Shown: positions 19,953 through 29,768 of the stretch, one piece after another
Position numbering within the stretch: the first letter of the stretch is position 1
Layout of the letters: every line of letters begins with the position of its first letter
Origin: Jaenimonas drosophilae
Lineage: Eukaryota; Euglenozoa; Kinetoplastea; Trypanosomatida; Trypanosomatidae
Length of the DNA stretch: 64,000 nucleotides
Direction: 5' to 3'
NCBI GenBank assembly: GCA_030849065.1
Contig: JASAON010001593.1
Coordinates: 1-64,000, forward strand
The notes under the pieces: generated by a model
What the model saw: the letters and a program-made list of their open reading frames with translations, nothing else
Told to the model about the DNA's origin: nothing
The model's database searches: none
Translations under genes and position numbers: made by a program

Positions 19953-21128
19953 CTAGTTGTTCAGATGGCTATCGGCAGTGCACGAGAAGCCACCAAAGAG
20001 CTGCTGCTGGCCGGCGTTGAGCTGTGATGAGCGAGCAGGGGTGTTCACCACCTGGTTGGGGTTCTCCTGCGAGGACGCCGGCTGTCCGCTTCCGCGACCG
20101 GCCCTAGCGGCCAGCATTTCCTCGACGGTGGGAAGTGGAGTCCACTTTGGTGGAGCAATCTTCTTCTGCATCACGTCATCAAAGTTGATACCGTTCCAGA
20201 AGGGGTGAGCCTTCACCTCAGGGCCCTTAATTCGGCGCACGGGGTCCTTGACAAGAAGCCGGCTGATGAGGTCCTTTGCCTCGGGGGCCAGGGGGACGCT
20301 GCTGGGGAAGCGGAGGTCGGAGTAGAGGATGTTATCGAACACTTCCTTCATGGCCCTGCCACTGAAGGGCGTGCGTCCACAAAGCATTCGATAGAGCAGG
20401 ATACCAAAAGACCAGAAATCTACAGCGTTGGTGTACTCCCGTTGACGGAGCACATCTGGCGCGACGTAAAAAGGAGAGCCCACAAATGAATTGGCACGCA
20501 AATCGGCATCTGAGACGTCTTGCCCATCCTTGTAGAAGTCCTTCGACAGGCCAAAGTCGGCAAGTGCGCAGTGTCCGTCACCAGAGAGAAGAATGTTCTC
20601 TGGCTTGAGATCGCGGTAAATGACGCTGTGTTCGTGGAGGCACAAAATGGCAAGCAGAATTTCAGCTCCGTACAACTTTGCCGTAAACAAGTCCAGCTGC
20701 TTGTTGGGCGCAGCGTTCATGTGTTTATCCAGGTCACCACCTGGCATGTAGTCCATCACAAAGAACAGCTTATGCTCCGACTGAAAAGTCCAGTGGAGCT
20801 TCAGGAGGTAGGGGTGATTGATACGAGTGAGAACGTTGCGCTCCGTAAACACATCCTGCACACGCTTGTGGTGAAGGAGGCCTTCCTTATTCACAACCTT
20901 CATGGCGTAGTACTTGTTGGTAGCGAGGCGCTTGCACAGCACAACGTATGCGAATGATCCTTTACCCAGGATGTCCAGTGTTTCGAAGTCATCCTTTGTC
21001 AAACGCTCGGCGGGAGCAGGAGGTGTGGAGGCCTTTGCTTCATCCCTTGATGTAGTCTTTGCGGCTTCTGCCTTCTTGTCCTCCTCCTTGTCCTTCTTCT
21101 TGTCCTTCTTGAAGAGTTTGAGGAACAT
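19953..21128 (-). CDS. AGC-family serine/threonine protein kinase (RAC/AKT-like, no PH domain)
   Basis: A 391-residue kinase. The N-terminal 45 residues are Lys/Glu-rich with no PH or C1 domain. The catalytic domain has GKGSFAYV (55-62), Lys77, Glu97, YRDLKPEN (171-178) and DFG (191-193). The activation segment is [12 protein letters not shown]: the usual phospho-Thr is Ser214 and the APE glutamate is Asp225, both conservative changes. The C-terminal tail contains FGGFSC, close to the AGC hydrophobic motif F-x-x-F-S/T-F/Y. It is therefore a probably active AGC kinase of the class often labelled rac serine-threonine kinase in trypanosomatids. Substrates are unknown. Confidence 0.88.
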   Translation of the reverse strand: MFLKLFKKDKKKDKEEDKKAEAAKTTSRDEAKASTPPAPAERLTKDDFETLDILGKGSFAYVVLCKRLATNKYYAMKVVNKEGLLHHKRVQDVFTERNVLTRINHPYLLKLHWTFQSEHKLFFVMDYMPGGDLDKHMNAAPNKQLDLFTAKLYGAEILLAILCLHEHSVIYRDLKPENILLSGDGHCALADFGLSKDFYKDGQDVSDADLRANSFVGSPFYVAPDVLRQREYTNAVDFWSFGILLYRMLCGRTPFSGRAMKEVFDNILYSDLRFPSSVPLAPEAKDLISRLLVKDPVRRIKGPEVKAHPFWNGINFDDVMQKKIAPPKWTPLPTVEEMLAARAGRGSGQPASSQENPNQVVNTPARSSQLNAGQQQLFGGFSCTADSHLNN

Positions 21129-21461
21129 GACGACGCTGGGTATGGAGCGTCGATGGGGAGCTCAGATATAGATGAAAAACAAATGTTGCTGTATATATGT
21201 GGAGTGTATCGTGCAGCACGTGAGAGAGAGGAGTAGGGGTGCGAAGTCTGCGAGCGAGCAGAAACACCAATCCTATTCCGATGTCCGGTGGAAATAAAGA
21301 ACGGTGACGACGGTAGCTAATGACCAAAATGAACAATGATAACTACTCCATCACATTTTAGCAATAGAAGAGGGAGAAACAAGACGCCAATAGAATATTC
21401 AGCACACGGAAGGTCTTTCAGCAGTGTTTCTATGTTTTCAACGGCATCAAATCTGAGTAGC
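21129..21461. other. Intergenic region
   Basis: 333 bases without a supported gene, comprising the 5' flank of the AGC kinase and the 3' UTR of the MORN-VPS9 gene on the minus strand. Confidence 0.5.
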
Positions 21462-23759
21462 TCACAGAGAGAAATCCAGCACATTGGCCAAATCCTTCAT
21501 AGCAACGCTGTCATAATGCGAATGGCTGAAGTGAATGATGGACAGTCTGCAGTGGGGGTTTTCGCCACACACATTTTGAAAAGAATTGGATGCATCTCCC
21601 ACGATGCTCGAAAACACATCAGTGGCAAGAGCTGGTGACTCGCCATCATTCATCCACGTCAGCCTCAACCGTACGCCCACACGTTGAAGAACCTTGTCGG
21701 CAAATGCCCAGCACAAGACACGAAGGGAGTTGGACTTCATCGCCACCAGTTCTGCCACTGCCACTATGCAGTCATTGTCAGGGAGACACCCAAAAGATGA
21801 AATATCATGAGCACATTCACCGCTTACCGAGCCACATGCCTCTGGACTGAAGCACCGCAGAATGCACGGAATCCACGATTTAACGTAGCCCTTTACCAGT
21901 GCAGAAGCACTAGGCGTGGATGAGATAAGAGAATCATTGGCACACAATGCACAATTCTGCGCATCTTCAATCATTGACGCGAGAGCCTTGTTCAGTGCAG
22001 TGACATCATCTGAGTGTGGTGCGCCACTCTGTGAGCCGTTCGAGTTGTGTGAGGAATGGAATTCAATGATGGAGGAAAGACAAGCGAACACAGTGGTCGA
22101 GGAGTAGCATTCCGGGGATGCGGCGCTCACGAGGAAATCCTTTGATGCCAAATCAACGAGCAATTTTGCATGTGCGTATAAATGTGGAGTTTGACAGCGA
22201 TGAAGAAGGAACTCTTGGATCGGGAGAAGTTCATCCATGGAGAGGCATGATGTGCTGAGATGCTGCCGGCTTACTCGTTCAACTTCCACGGACCAGCGCA
22301 GCACTGTTTGAAACAATGCAGTGAGTGTTTTTGGCTCAGTGTGGAGCTCATCAAGAATGCTCATTGCAGATGAAAACAGATGCAGCACCTCCGTCGCTGC
22401 CAAATCTGGAAAACACGTGGCACTTGACTCCGTCTTGCTCATGCAATTGTCCAACTCAAGGCTCGTAGCGGATGCCAAATGCGCCTCCTCCGACCAAAAC
22501 GCCTCTCTGTAGAGGCGAAGAAGCAGGGGGTGAAGGCGTGGAAACACGCGATCTGCGATGAACATTGAGATTTGATGTGCACACTCTGCAAGGTTATCCG
22601 CAGTCGCATTACCAAAGATCGAAGTAAGCCAGCGAAGCGTGGACTGTGTGAAGGCGACGATATCACCCAAAGCAACCCACATTCTTGACGTTTGTCGGAG
22701 CAATACGTTCGCCTCCTCTGTGAAGTCTCGCGGAAGTGGCCGATGATCATGGCAAAAGAGGAAATGCACCGTAAACACCCGGTGGGCGAAGTCAAAGACG
22801 GCGCTCGTGGACAAAAATTGGCTTAGGACTCCCACCCACTCCGCATTTGAGGTGTAGTGCGTCGCAGCCAACTTCTCCGCATATTGGTGAACGAGACGGA
22901 GGTGCTCTGCATCTCCTTTTCGATGAAAGAGTGCGTCCCACATCCGCCACTCCCGTGCCCCTGAGCAATCATCCATCTGTTGGCGCGTTGCGACGCCATG
23001 GACCCTCGAAGACTCAACATAAAGGGATTCTCCGAGAGGAAGAGTGGTGGCACACTCTCCATCCACCGCACCCTCCCTCCAACGTCCATTGACCACACAA
23101 GGAGAAACACCTCCGCAAATGTGGACTCCATCACCCATACAGGAAACCCCACATGGGCCAGTGGGTGCGCGCCACCCCTCACTGGACCACTCAAACGCGC
23201 ACAAGGTCCCAATGCCGTGGAAAAGACCTGACCGCAACTCTCCGGTGTAGCGCGATGTCCATCCACCATCGATGAAAGTGCCGAAGCCACATGGGAGATC
23301 ATTCATCCAATCACCAAGATACCGACTTCCCCTCAACCTGTTTCGCCATTCACCGGTTCGAGTTCGAGCAAGTCGAATCGATCGCACCCAACGTGAAAAC
23401 GTTGACATGTTTGCGCCACACGGCCGTGCAGCGGCCACCTCAGCAGGAAGAGCAGGACGAAGTTGTACATATCCACGATATGTACTGCCGTCTGCGTACT
23501 CCACGGCGACTGGAGATGAGAGGTCTGGACGGTTTGCACGCCACTTCGACCGCATCGTGAATAAACCGGCAACAGAGAGTGTACCCTCCCCTTCACGCAT
23601 TCTGTTCACAAATTGGCCATCATATGAATGGCCATGGGGGGAGGACAGGGCTCCACGGCCGTGCGGAATCCAACGGTGGTTGGGCTGCAGAGAAGCCTCC
23701 CCAGTGTATCGATCACCAAACTCAAGTTCCAATTGAATCGAAATCTCCGCACCGGTCAT
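21462..23759 (-). CDS. MORN-repeat protein with VPS9-like C-terminal region (alsin-like)
   Basis: A 765-residue protein. The first 260 residues contain degenerate MORN repeats: YTGEASL, YDGQFVNRMREGEGTL, YRGYVQL, YLGDWMNDLPCGFGTF and YTGELRSGLFHGIGTL. A long helical region follows. At about 520-550 the stretch SMDELLPIQEFLLHRCQTPHLYAHAKLL matches the VPS9 pattern D-x-L-L-P-(9-10 residues)-P-x-L. MORN repeats followed by VPS9 is the C-terminal architecture of alsin (ALS2), a guanine-nucleotide exchange factor for Rab5. The MORN part is clear; VPS9 rests on one motif. Residues after about 560 have no recognised domain. The longest frame begins at GTG; the first ATG is at 23759. Confidence 0.72.
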   Translation of the reverse strand: MTGAEISIQLELEFGDRYTGEASLQPNHRWIPHGRGALSSPHGHSYDGQFVNRMREGEGTLSVAGLFTMRSKWRANRPDLSSPVAVEYADGSTYRGYVQLRPALPAEVAAARPCGANMSTFSRWVRSIRLARTRTGEWRNRLRGSRYLGDWMNDLPCGFGTFIDGGWTSRYTGELRSGLFHGIGTLCAFEWSSEGWRAPTGPCGVSCMGDGVHICGGVSPCVVNGRWREGAVDGECATTLPLGESLYVESSRVHGVATRQQMDDCSGAREWRMWDALFHRKGDAEHLRLVHQYAEKLAATHYTSNAEWVGVLSQFLSTSAVFDFAHRVFTVHFLFCHDHRPLPRDFTEEANVLLRQTSRMWVALGDIVAFTQSTLRWLTSIFGNATADNLAECAHQISMFIADRVFPRLHPLLLRLYREAFWSEEAHLASATSLELDNCMSKTESSATCFPDLAATEVLHLFSSAMSILDELHTEPKTLTALFQTVLRWSVEVERVSRQHLSTSCLSMDELLPIQEFLLHRCQTPHLYAHAKLLVDLASKDFLVSAASPECYSSTTVFACLSSIIEFHSSHNSNGSQSGAPHSDDVTALNKALASMIEDAQNCALCANDSLISSTPSASALVKGYVKSWIPCILRCFSPEACGSVSGECAHDISSFGCLPDNDCIVAVAELVAMKSNSLRVLCWAFADKVLQRVGVRLRLTWMNDGESPALATDVFSSIVGDASNSFQNVCGENPHCRLSIIHFSHSHYDSVAMKDLANVLDFSL

Positions 23760-23939
23760 TGGCCACACAGCTCACTTGACTGTCCTCATTCTAAAGAAAA
23801 AGAAGATGGAGTAGGATGTCAGTAGGAACAAGTCGTCGCGGGCTACCTGGTCGCAGAACGATCGATTAATACGGAAACAGACTTAAGACTAAATTGAGAA
23901 GAATCAGTGATCAGCTAAACTCAGACAAGCTGATTGTGA

Positions 23940-24452
23940 CTAAGCCTGCTTTTCCTTTGTTGTTAGCTTTTGTTGTTGCTGCGATGCAGGGGGGTGCGTG
24001 CACTCTGTTAGCTTCTGCTGCTTAGGTGAGAGCGGCTTCGGTCGTCTCCATAGTTTGCAAAGACAAGTCCCACATGACGCGGACCATCCTTTGAACTGCG
24101 TCCACATGCCTATCTTTTGAATCTGTTGCCCTTCGTCCTCCTCCTTCTCAAGCTGTGCCATAGCAGCGACGTACGCTTTTACTGTGGCAGAATCAGCCCA
24201 CTCTACATTTGAATCGGTGTTCAACATCCAATTGGGGCAGAAGATCAGTGTACAAATCAACCCCATCAGACAAATGGCGTGGTAGCCAATGGTGGCATCC
24301 TGTTGCACATACACAATAGGAAACACAATAATCGCGATGCCGTGCAATAACCGGTTCATCCACTTCATCGCCCACTCCTGATCAGAGATGCACATGTCAG
24401 TCACCAAAGCCTTGTCAATGCGGCGCATGGCGTTCTTCGCAAACGACCACAT
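23940..24452 (-). CDS. Small two-pass membrane protein, unknown
   Basis: A 170-residue protein. After an amphipathic N-terminus it has two hydrophobic segments (LLHGIAIIVFPIVYV and AICLMGLICTLIFCPNW) joined by a short loop, then a hydrophilic tail rich in Lys and Gln. The two-helix hairpin with a tryptophan at the second exit is reminiscent of Pkr1-type V-ATPase assembly factors, but the similarity is only in shape and I do not assign it. The ATG at 24452 opens the frame and no GTG or TTG extension is needed. Confidence 0.65.
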   Translation of the reverse strand: MWSFAKNAMRRIDKALVTDMCISDQEWAMKWMNRLLHGIAIIVFPIVYVQQDATIGYHAICLMGLICTLIFCPNWMLNTDSNVEWADSATVKAYVAAMAQLEKEEDEGQQIQKIGMWTQFKGWSASCGTCLCKLWRRPKPLSPKQQKLTECTHPPASQQQQKLTTKEKQA

Positions 24453-24598
24453 TCCGACTGGACTAAAAACAAATTCTGACTAACTGACGAGTGGTGTAGA
24501 TGGGGGAGGGGATAGAGTCAATGAACACTGCGAACAATCTGAGACAAGGTTATGCGTGCAACAAATACACGAAACGTTTCACAATAGTTGAAGACCAC

Positions 24599-26233
24599 CT
24601 ATGGATGGAGCTCCATGAAAAGCGATATCCACGTGATGAGGGCGGTCACGGCATGCTGATGAAGAACGACTTCTGTGCTGAATGATCGCGTCTTGTCTCC
24701 TGACAGCAACTGTAATGGCGAGTGCCGCACCAACACACTTGTGAACGTTAATGCAAGCGCGCGCACAGTCAACCCATTGGCCGATGCATTCATGAGCAGC
24801 GCACAACACAAATCGAGGATCCAAATGAGAATCCCTTTTGTTGCTGGAGATATAGTAGAAACGTACTCTACCGGGTCGCAGTGAATAACAGTGGTGTCAA
24901 ACACGCAGCAATCCATATCCGATAGACAGAGGAGAATCATACCCATAATGACCTCTGCCGGTGCCAGCAGTAGTGCCTCTGGAAGTTTGGTCATGGCGTT
25001 GGGGAAGTAGTCGACGCAGCATCCGGAGCTACCTGTTGGAATGTCAACCCCACGAGCAAATCCGGGAGGCTCCGACAGCGCTCGAGGTGGTCGATGAAAA
25101 GCCATGTTTTCAGTACGATGTTTTTCGGGAATTGAGTTCCAGAAACTGTGGAGAACATTCATAACGTCTTCGTTGATGTTCATTGTGTTGCGTAGCTCCA
25201 ATGCCTGTCGAATGACTTCGTGATTGTGAAGACGAAAATTGACGGAGTTGGGCATCATCAGGTGTGCCACAGCGGCAGAGGTGAGCCCACGCTGACGAAT
25301 CAGCTGGTGCTTCAACACTTGAAGCACAAGAGGAACTTCGTATGGAAGTGGTGAGCGCTCCACGCGAACTGCAACACATCGAGGAAACTTGAGAGGCTCG
25401 AATAGACGGTGTGGGGCAATCACTGTAAACGAGACAAAGTATCGCATGACGCTATCAATGGTAAGTACATACAGCTGCTGGATCTCTGAAAATTTGAGGT
25501 TCTGTAGCTTCTTCACGCGAAACTTCATGTCTGCCGATCCCTCCGGGGGTATTTCGTCCTGCAGTGATGCTTCAACCAGAGGGTCGTCTGTGTGTACCCC
25601 ATCAATTAGTGTTTTAATTTGAGTGATGACCGCAGAAACTGGCCTCTTTCCCTTGTTCTGAATCAACAGCGATGCAGAGTAGTGTTGATCAATGTACTCC
25701 TCACTCTCCCCGAGTGTTCCAACAAAGAGAATGCTGCAGGTACGCATACGGATTCGGGGAGGTGAAGAGACAACAGTAGGCAGCACATTCCGAAGTTGGG
25801 GAAGCGCGATGGGATCGTCCTCGTTATCACGGGGAACCATTCCAGCAGCCTTGGCTTCCAACTCCTTTGCAACGAGGTTAAACGCAAGTTGCTGGCACCT
25901 GCCTGCCCATACGGCATCGCTATTCACACAGACTGTAAGAATATCATCGAGCACCGAGTCGGGAATCTCTCCTGATTGATACAAATAGCCGTACAGAAAC
26001 GGATTTAACTGTGAGGAATCGAAATCCTCCAAGGACAGACGGAACCTCTTGACGGCTTTTGGGCCGCTGGGGAGAGGCTGCGTGTGGCTATTGCATCGCT
26101 GCGCATTGGAGAAACACTCGGCTAGCTCAGCGTTGGTCATTCCAGCAATCGTAGTGGGCTCTAAAGGGGTCACGTTGGTGCATGCTGCTACGGTAGACGG
26201 TAATGATCCATCATCCAATGAGTTTGCCAGCAT
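24599..26233 (-). CDS. ASH-RhoGAP-like protein (OCRL/INPP5B C-terminal-like, no phosphatase)
   Basis: A 544-residue protein. Residues about 150-280 form a beta-rich region (CSILFVGTLGE, SASLLIQNKGKRPVSAVI, IPPEGSADMKFRV) that fits an ASH/MSP immunoglobulin-like fold. The C-terminal 250 residues fit a RhoGAP-like helical domain (LPYEVPLVLQVLKHQL, LPEALLLAPAEVIMGMILL, LRNTMNINEDV, and NGLTVRALALTFTSVLVR near the end). ASH followed by RhoGAP is the C-terminal half of OCRL/INPP5B, here without a 5-phosphatase domain. No catalytic arginine finger is evident, as in the OCRL RhoGAP. The longest frame opens at a GTG and would give a false signal peptide; the first ATGs are 26233 and 26140. The assignment is by pattern only. 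Confidence 0.6.
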   Translation of the reverse strand: MLANSLDDGSLPSTVAACTNVTPLEPTTIAGMTNAELAECFSNAQRCNSHTQPLPSGPKAVKRFRLSLEDFDSSQLNPFLYGYLYQSGEIPDSVLDDILTVCVNSDAVWAGRCQQLAFNLVAKELEAKAAGMVPRDNEDDPIALPQLRNVLPTVVSSPPRIRMRTCSILFVGTLGESEEYIDQHYSASLLIQNKGKRPVSAVITQIKTLIDGVHTDDPLVEASLQDEIPPEGSADMKFRVKKLQNLKFSEIQQLYVLTIDSVMRYFVSFTVIAPHRLFEPLKFPRCVAVRVERSPLPYEVPLVLQVLKHQLIRQRGLTSAAVAHLMMPNSVNFRLHNHEVIRQALELRNTMNINEDVMNVLHSFWNSIPEKHRTENMAFHRPPRALSEPPGFARGVDIPTGSSGCCVDYFPNAMTKLPEALLLAPAEVIMGMILLCLSDMDCCVFDTTVIHCDPVEYVSTISPATKGILIWILDLCCALLMNASANGLTVRALALTFTSVLVRHSPLQLLSGDKTRSFSTEVVLHQHAVTALITWISLFMELHP

Positions 26234-26498
26234 TAGCAAAGCAAACACAAAAACACAACAGTAGAGAACCCTACTAGTCGCCTCCACATAAAGTAAGGGG
26301 AGATTGAGGTGAGAAAGAGGGGAGTGAGAGACAACAAAAAAACAACTTGTTGAAGCTCAGGAGTAACAGTTGTGCCAGCATTGCTCAGCTGTGCGGGAAC
26401 ATAACCCAGCACATCCTAGCAAAGACATTTGTGATTCCATGTGGTCTCACCATAGAATGGTACAGCTTTTCCATATACGGACGGTATAAACAGTGCCC

Positions 26499-28403
26499 CT
26501 ACGATCGAGCATGAAGACTTGCGATATCATCGTTGAGCACCTTGACGCTGTCGGAGAACGAAATCATCTGCGATCCTACGGGATCCATTTGACCAACCAA
26601 GGCGTTCACATCAGTGGTTGATAAATGCGGGCAGAGCGACCGCACAACGCGGCCAGCCTCCACACCACTCAGAATACCATCCTGATCTGTATCAAAGCGC
26701 CGAAACAGCTGCACGTAGGGCTTGAGGAAGTTCTCATGTCCGTTGAGTTGGTAATCCAGCAGGTATCGAAGAATATCGGAGAAGGGAACGGCAACCTCTG
26801 ACGGGGTATCAGAGCCTCGGCGTGTGGCTCTGGTGCGTCGGTATAGCTCCCGTTGAATGAGGCTGGAGATGGAGCGCGCATCCTCTTCATTGTACATGAA
26901 CTCGACGATTTCAAGCCACTCCGCCATTTTGACGCTGCCGGCAACTTTCCGCTGCACAAGAACGTTTAATTCTGCGGATCCCTTCAGAGGATAGGAGCGA
27001 CGCATTTGTTGTCGGAGCAGCTCGTGGGCAGTTTGACGTAATCGCATTTGAACAAGCCGAAACTCTTCCTCGATTTCATTTCTAAGAATCTTGGCAAACA
27101 CAGCCACATCGTTGTCGTCGAGAGCAAAGCGCTTCACAGCCTTCACAATTGCAGTAGCCCACTCAGCGATAATTTCGCGCAGGCCGTACCTCTGGTTAAG
27201 GTAGGTGTACATGTGCTGCTCCATCGTTTCACGGGGAAGTTTGTTTGCTGCACATTGCTCATCGTACTTTGATTTGGACATGTAGATCTCATCCATCACA
27301 TCTTTTAATTGTTTGAGGCTCAATGTCTTCTCGTATGGAACGGAAGTAGAGGGCCGCACAGAGTTCCGTGATGGCAATCGATAGCCGTCAGAACGTGTGC
27401 AGCTTCCAGTCCCAGGATGCGATGAACGCTGACGTGAGGACCGACTGCGTGCGGACTGAGGTGACGGAGACACACCCAATGCCAAACGATCTGTTGACCT
27501 CCGAAGACCACCAGGTCTAACCGCGCCATCTTTTGAGCCACGCAACAGGCTTTCCAGCTCCGACTTTGCTTCCTCCATGTATGCAGTGAGGTACTTAACG
27601 CGCTGAGATCGGTCAGCGACGAGGCACCTCCAATGATAATCGTACTGGTCCAGCAGTTCATTGAGGTTGCTCATTACTGCCAAAAATCCGTCTTCGAGCG
27701 AAGCATCCTGCTTCATGAGTGAGTTTCCCCAGTGTCGAACGCAGTACTCAACGAGAAGCCGTCGGGCCTTCAGCACTTCGCCTTGCTGTGTCAGATCATC
27801 ACGCTCAGTGGTAGTGAGGCAGGACACATGCTGAACCACGCGATTTAAGTAATCGAAGAAGTCTTCCGACCGTGGATCACTCCGCGGAGTTCCATCACGT
27901 CCAACCACAACATCGGCATATAAATGCTCAATGGCCTTAGTTGCTTCATCACCCCACATACACGGGAGTGGTGCGGTGGTACGCACATCGGCAGGCGGCG
28001 ACCCACGGCCGATATTCCAGACTCCACCAATTTCTTCGTGCGTTGATTGCGGATCCACACCATTGAGCTTCTCCAGATGAGGAAGCGCTCTTCGCAAAAT
28101 GAGCTCCTCTGCGGCGTCCGTGAAGGATGCATTCAGCACCCGAAGCGCAGGAAGACTTCGCAGACCATCCAGAATGCTCCCAACTCCAGAAAACGGATTA
28201 TTGGCAATGTTTAGGGTGTGAAGGTGCTGAAGAGATGAAATGTTCTTCGGAAGTTCAGTGAGTTGATTGCCAGAAACATCCAACTCGTGAATCATGATGC
28301 TACTGATGTGTGGGAGCACGCTTTCCAGTCGCTGAATGGAAGCATTGGATAGATCAAGCTTCTCGCCAGACGCGTGTTTAATCCGCTCGTCTAATGATGC
28401 CAT
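26499..28403 (-). CDS. Leucine-rich-repeat protein with C-terminal EF-hand
   Basis: A 634-residue soluble protein. Residues about 10-125 carry leucine-rich repeats (LDLSNASIQRLESVL, LDVSGNQLTELPKNI, LNIANNPFSGV) capped by LPHLEKLNGVDP, a pattern common in axonemal and centrosomal LRR proteins. The middle is mostly helical with a Ser/Arg-rich disordered stretch around 300-350. Near the C-terminus DTDQDGILSGVE is a canonical EF-hand calcium loop, with a weaker second one after it. The function is unknown; a calcium-sensitive cytoskeletal role is plausible. The frame extends upstream to 28541, but MASLDERIK at 28403 begins the LRR domain directly and the extension looks unlike protein. Confidence 0.72.
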   Translation of the reverse strand: MASLDERIKHASGEKLDLSNASIQRLESVLPHISSIMIHELDVSGNQLTELPKNISSLQHLHTLNIANNPFSGVGSILDGLRSLPALRVLNASFTDAAEELILRRALPHLEKLNGVDPQSTHEEIGGVWNIGRGSPPADVRTTAPLPCMWGDEATKAIEHLYADVVVGRDGTPRSDPRSEDFFDYLNRVVQHVSCLTTTERDDLTQQGEVLKARRLLVEYCVRHWGNSLMKQDASLEDGFLAVMSNLNELLDQYDYHWRCLVADRSQRVKYLTAYMEEAKSELESLLRGSKDGAVRPGGLRRSTDRLALGVSPSPQSARSRSSRQRSSHPGTGSCTRSDGYRLPSRNSVRPSTSVPYEKTLSLKQLKDVMDEIYMSKSKYDEQCAANKLPRETMEQHMYTYLNQRYGLREIIAEWATAIVKAVKRFALDDNDVAVFAKILRNEIEEEFRLVQMRLRQTAHELLRQQMRRSYPLKGSAELNVLVQRKVAGSVKMAEWLEIVEFMYNEEDARSISSLIQRELYRRTRATRRGSDTPSEVAVPFSDILRYLLDYQLNGHENFLKPYVQLFRRFDTDQDGILSGVEAGRVVRSLCPHLSTTDVNALVGQMDPVGSQMISFSDSVKVLNDDIASLHARS

Positions 28404-28659
28404 GAGAAAACAATCGTGTTTGCCCAAGCCCTCAATGCTCACGTGTACAGAGAGCAAGGAGCACGCTACACTTCGGAAGAGCCCGTTGCCTTCAGCAGAA
28501 GAAAGAAACCAAAACGAGGTAAGAAGTGTGAAAAACATCAAAATAACGTGGAGCGGTGTCGCATCGCATCAAATAAAGGAATGCCACACGAGTACACGTC
28601 TTGAGATTGAGAGAGCGATAAAGAGCACAGCGCGAGACCCACCATAGACCTTGAGATCA

Positions 28660-29658
28660 TCATGAGGAGCCGCGGTCAGCTTCACCCAGTCGCGGTGCAG
28701 CGTGAGACGCATAAAAGAAGAGAGGCACCAACGACTGCGAGGTGATCCGCTGGCGGCAAATAGGACAGAGAGACTCTTTTGGATTGGAAGCAATCCATTC
28801 TGACACACAACGCCAGCAAAACGCATGACCGCATTGCGTTACTGCAGGGTTCTTGCGGTATCCTAGGCACAACACGCACTTTCCACATTCCTCATCATCT
28901 TCATTCTCACTAGACTCCTCTTCTCCCACTGCACCATCACGGTTGGTCCTCTCCTCCAGTGCTGCGCGACGGCTTTTCATGTACTGCCGCAATCGAACAA
29001 TGAGCTCCACAAGAAGCACCAAACCAATAGTGATGGCGGTGATGCCACTGTCCTGGGCCAGCACACCTGACGGCTTCAGACTCAAAAAGCGTATCTGTGT
29101 GATGAGATGAGGGAGGGTTCCGTAGGTGGCGGTCAAGCACAGCAAGCAGAGAAAGCACTTGGACAGGTTCGCCTCCACGTCTTGTGGAGCAACGTTGTGA
29201 AATAATCGACGAGCCAGCCAAAACACCACAGATGGCTTCGCTGCCTGTATCATTGCCAGAATGATTTTCCTCGTTGCGCCGATGGTCGCCCACAGAGCTG
29301 GTGGAGCGCGCGATACTGGAAGAAGGTCACAAAACTCATCTCCAAGAGTTTGCCCACGCATCAACGTGAGCAGTGTGTAGGCAGCACGCGACAGGGGAGA
29401 TATGTGCCTGTCGTAGCGATTGGTCCACTGCGCGCCTAGCGTATTCGTAAGAATATCTGTTACTGGGCGTGTCAGGCAGCAATCGGTCACGTAGTCATCT
29501 TTGTAGATGGCCCGAAGAATATAAAAAGGAGGTGCTGTCTGCATAGCTACTTGTCGTGTGGCCAAATGTTCAGACACTGAGAAGCTACTTCTACATTTGT
29601 CATCAATAATGGCAGAAGAAGGAATAGGTTCAGCAGAATAGATCCGTAGTTTGCTCAT
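28660..29658 (-). CDS. PEX10: Peroxin-10, glycosomal RING ubiquitin ligase
   Basis: A protein of about 332 residues. The N-terminal Pex2/Pex12 domain has ILRAIYKDDYVTD, YTLLTLMRGQTLGDEFCD (the family TLGEEY pattern) and several hydrophobic segments. The C-terminus is a RING finger: CVLCL, CGHAFCWRCVSEW and CPICR. PEX10 works with PEX2 and PEX12 at the peroxisome (here glycosome) membrane to ubiquitinate the import receptor PEX5. PEX2 lies 7 kb upstream in the same cluster. The frame extends to a TTG at 29730; ATGs are at 29658 and 29544. A pyrimidine-rich tract around 29610-29630 could place the spliced leader just upstream of 29544, so the shorter start (294 residues) is a real alternative. 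Confidence 0.85.
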   Translation of the reverse strand: MSKLRIYSAEPIPSSAIIDDKCRSSFSVSEHLATRQVAMQTAPPFYILRAIYKDDYVTDCCLTRPVTDILTNTLGAQWTNRYDRHISPLSRAAYTLLTLMRGQTLGDEFCDLLPVSRAPPALWATIGATRKIILAMIQAAKPSVVFWLARRLFHNVAPQDVEANLSKCFLCLLCLTATYGTLPHLITQIRFLSLKPSGVLAQDSGITAITIGLVLLVELIVRLRQYMKSRRAALEERTNRDGAVGEEESSENEDDEECGKCVLCLGYRKNPAVTQCGHAFCWRCVSEWIASNPKESLCPICRQRITSQSLVPLFFYASHAAPRLGEADRGSS

Positions 29659-29768
29659 CAATGGCACACATGATACCGCCTTTCTATCGTGGTGGCCTGC
29701 GATGTGACACACAATGAAATCCCGCTGCAAACCACAGGCAAGACCCCCATTGTATCCTTGGAGGCGGG

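Noticed and set aside
19737..20027. A 96-codon plus-strand frame at the kinase 3' end
   Set aside because: It begins at a non-ATG codon and overlaps the kinase C-terminus antisense; the T-rich stretch before it could mimic a splice signal by chance.
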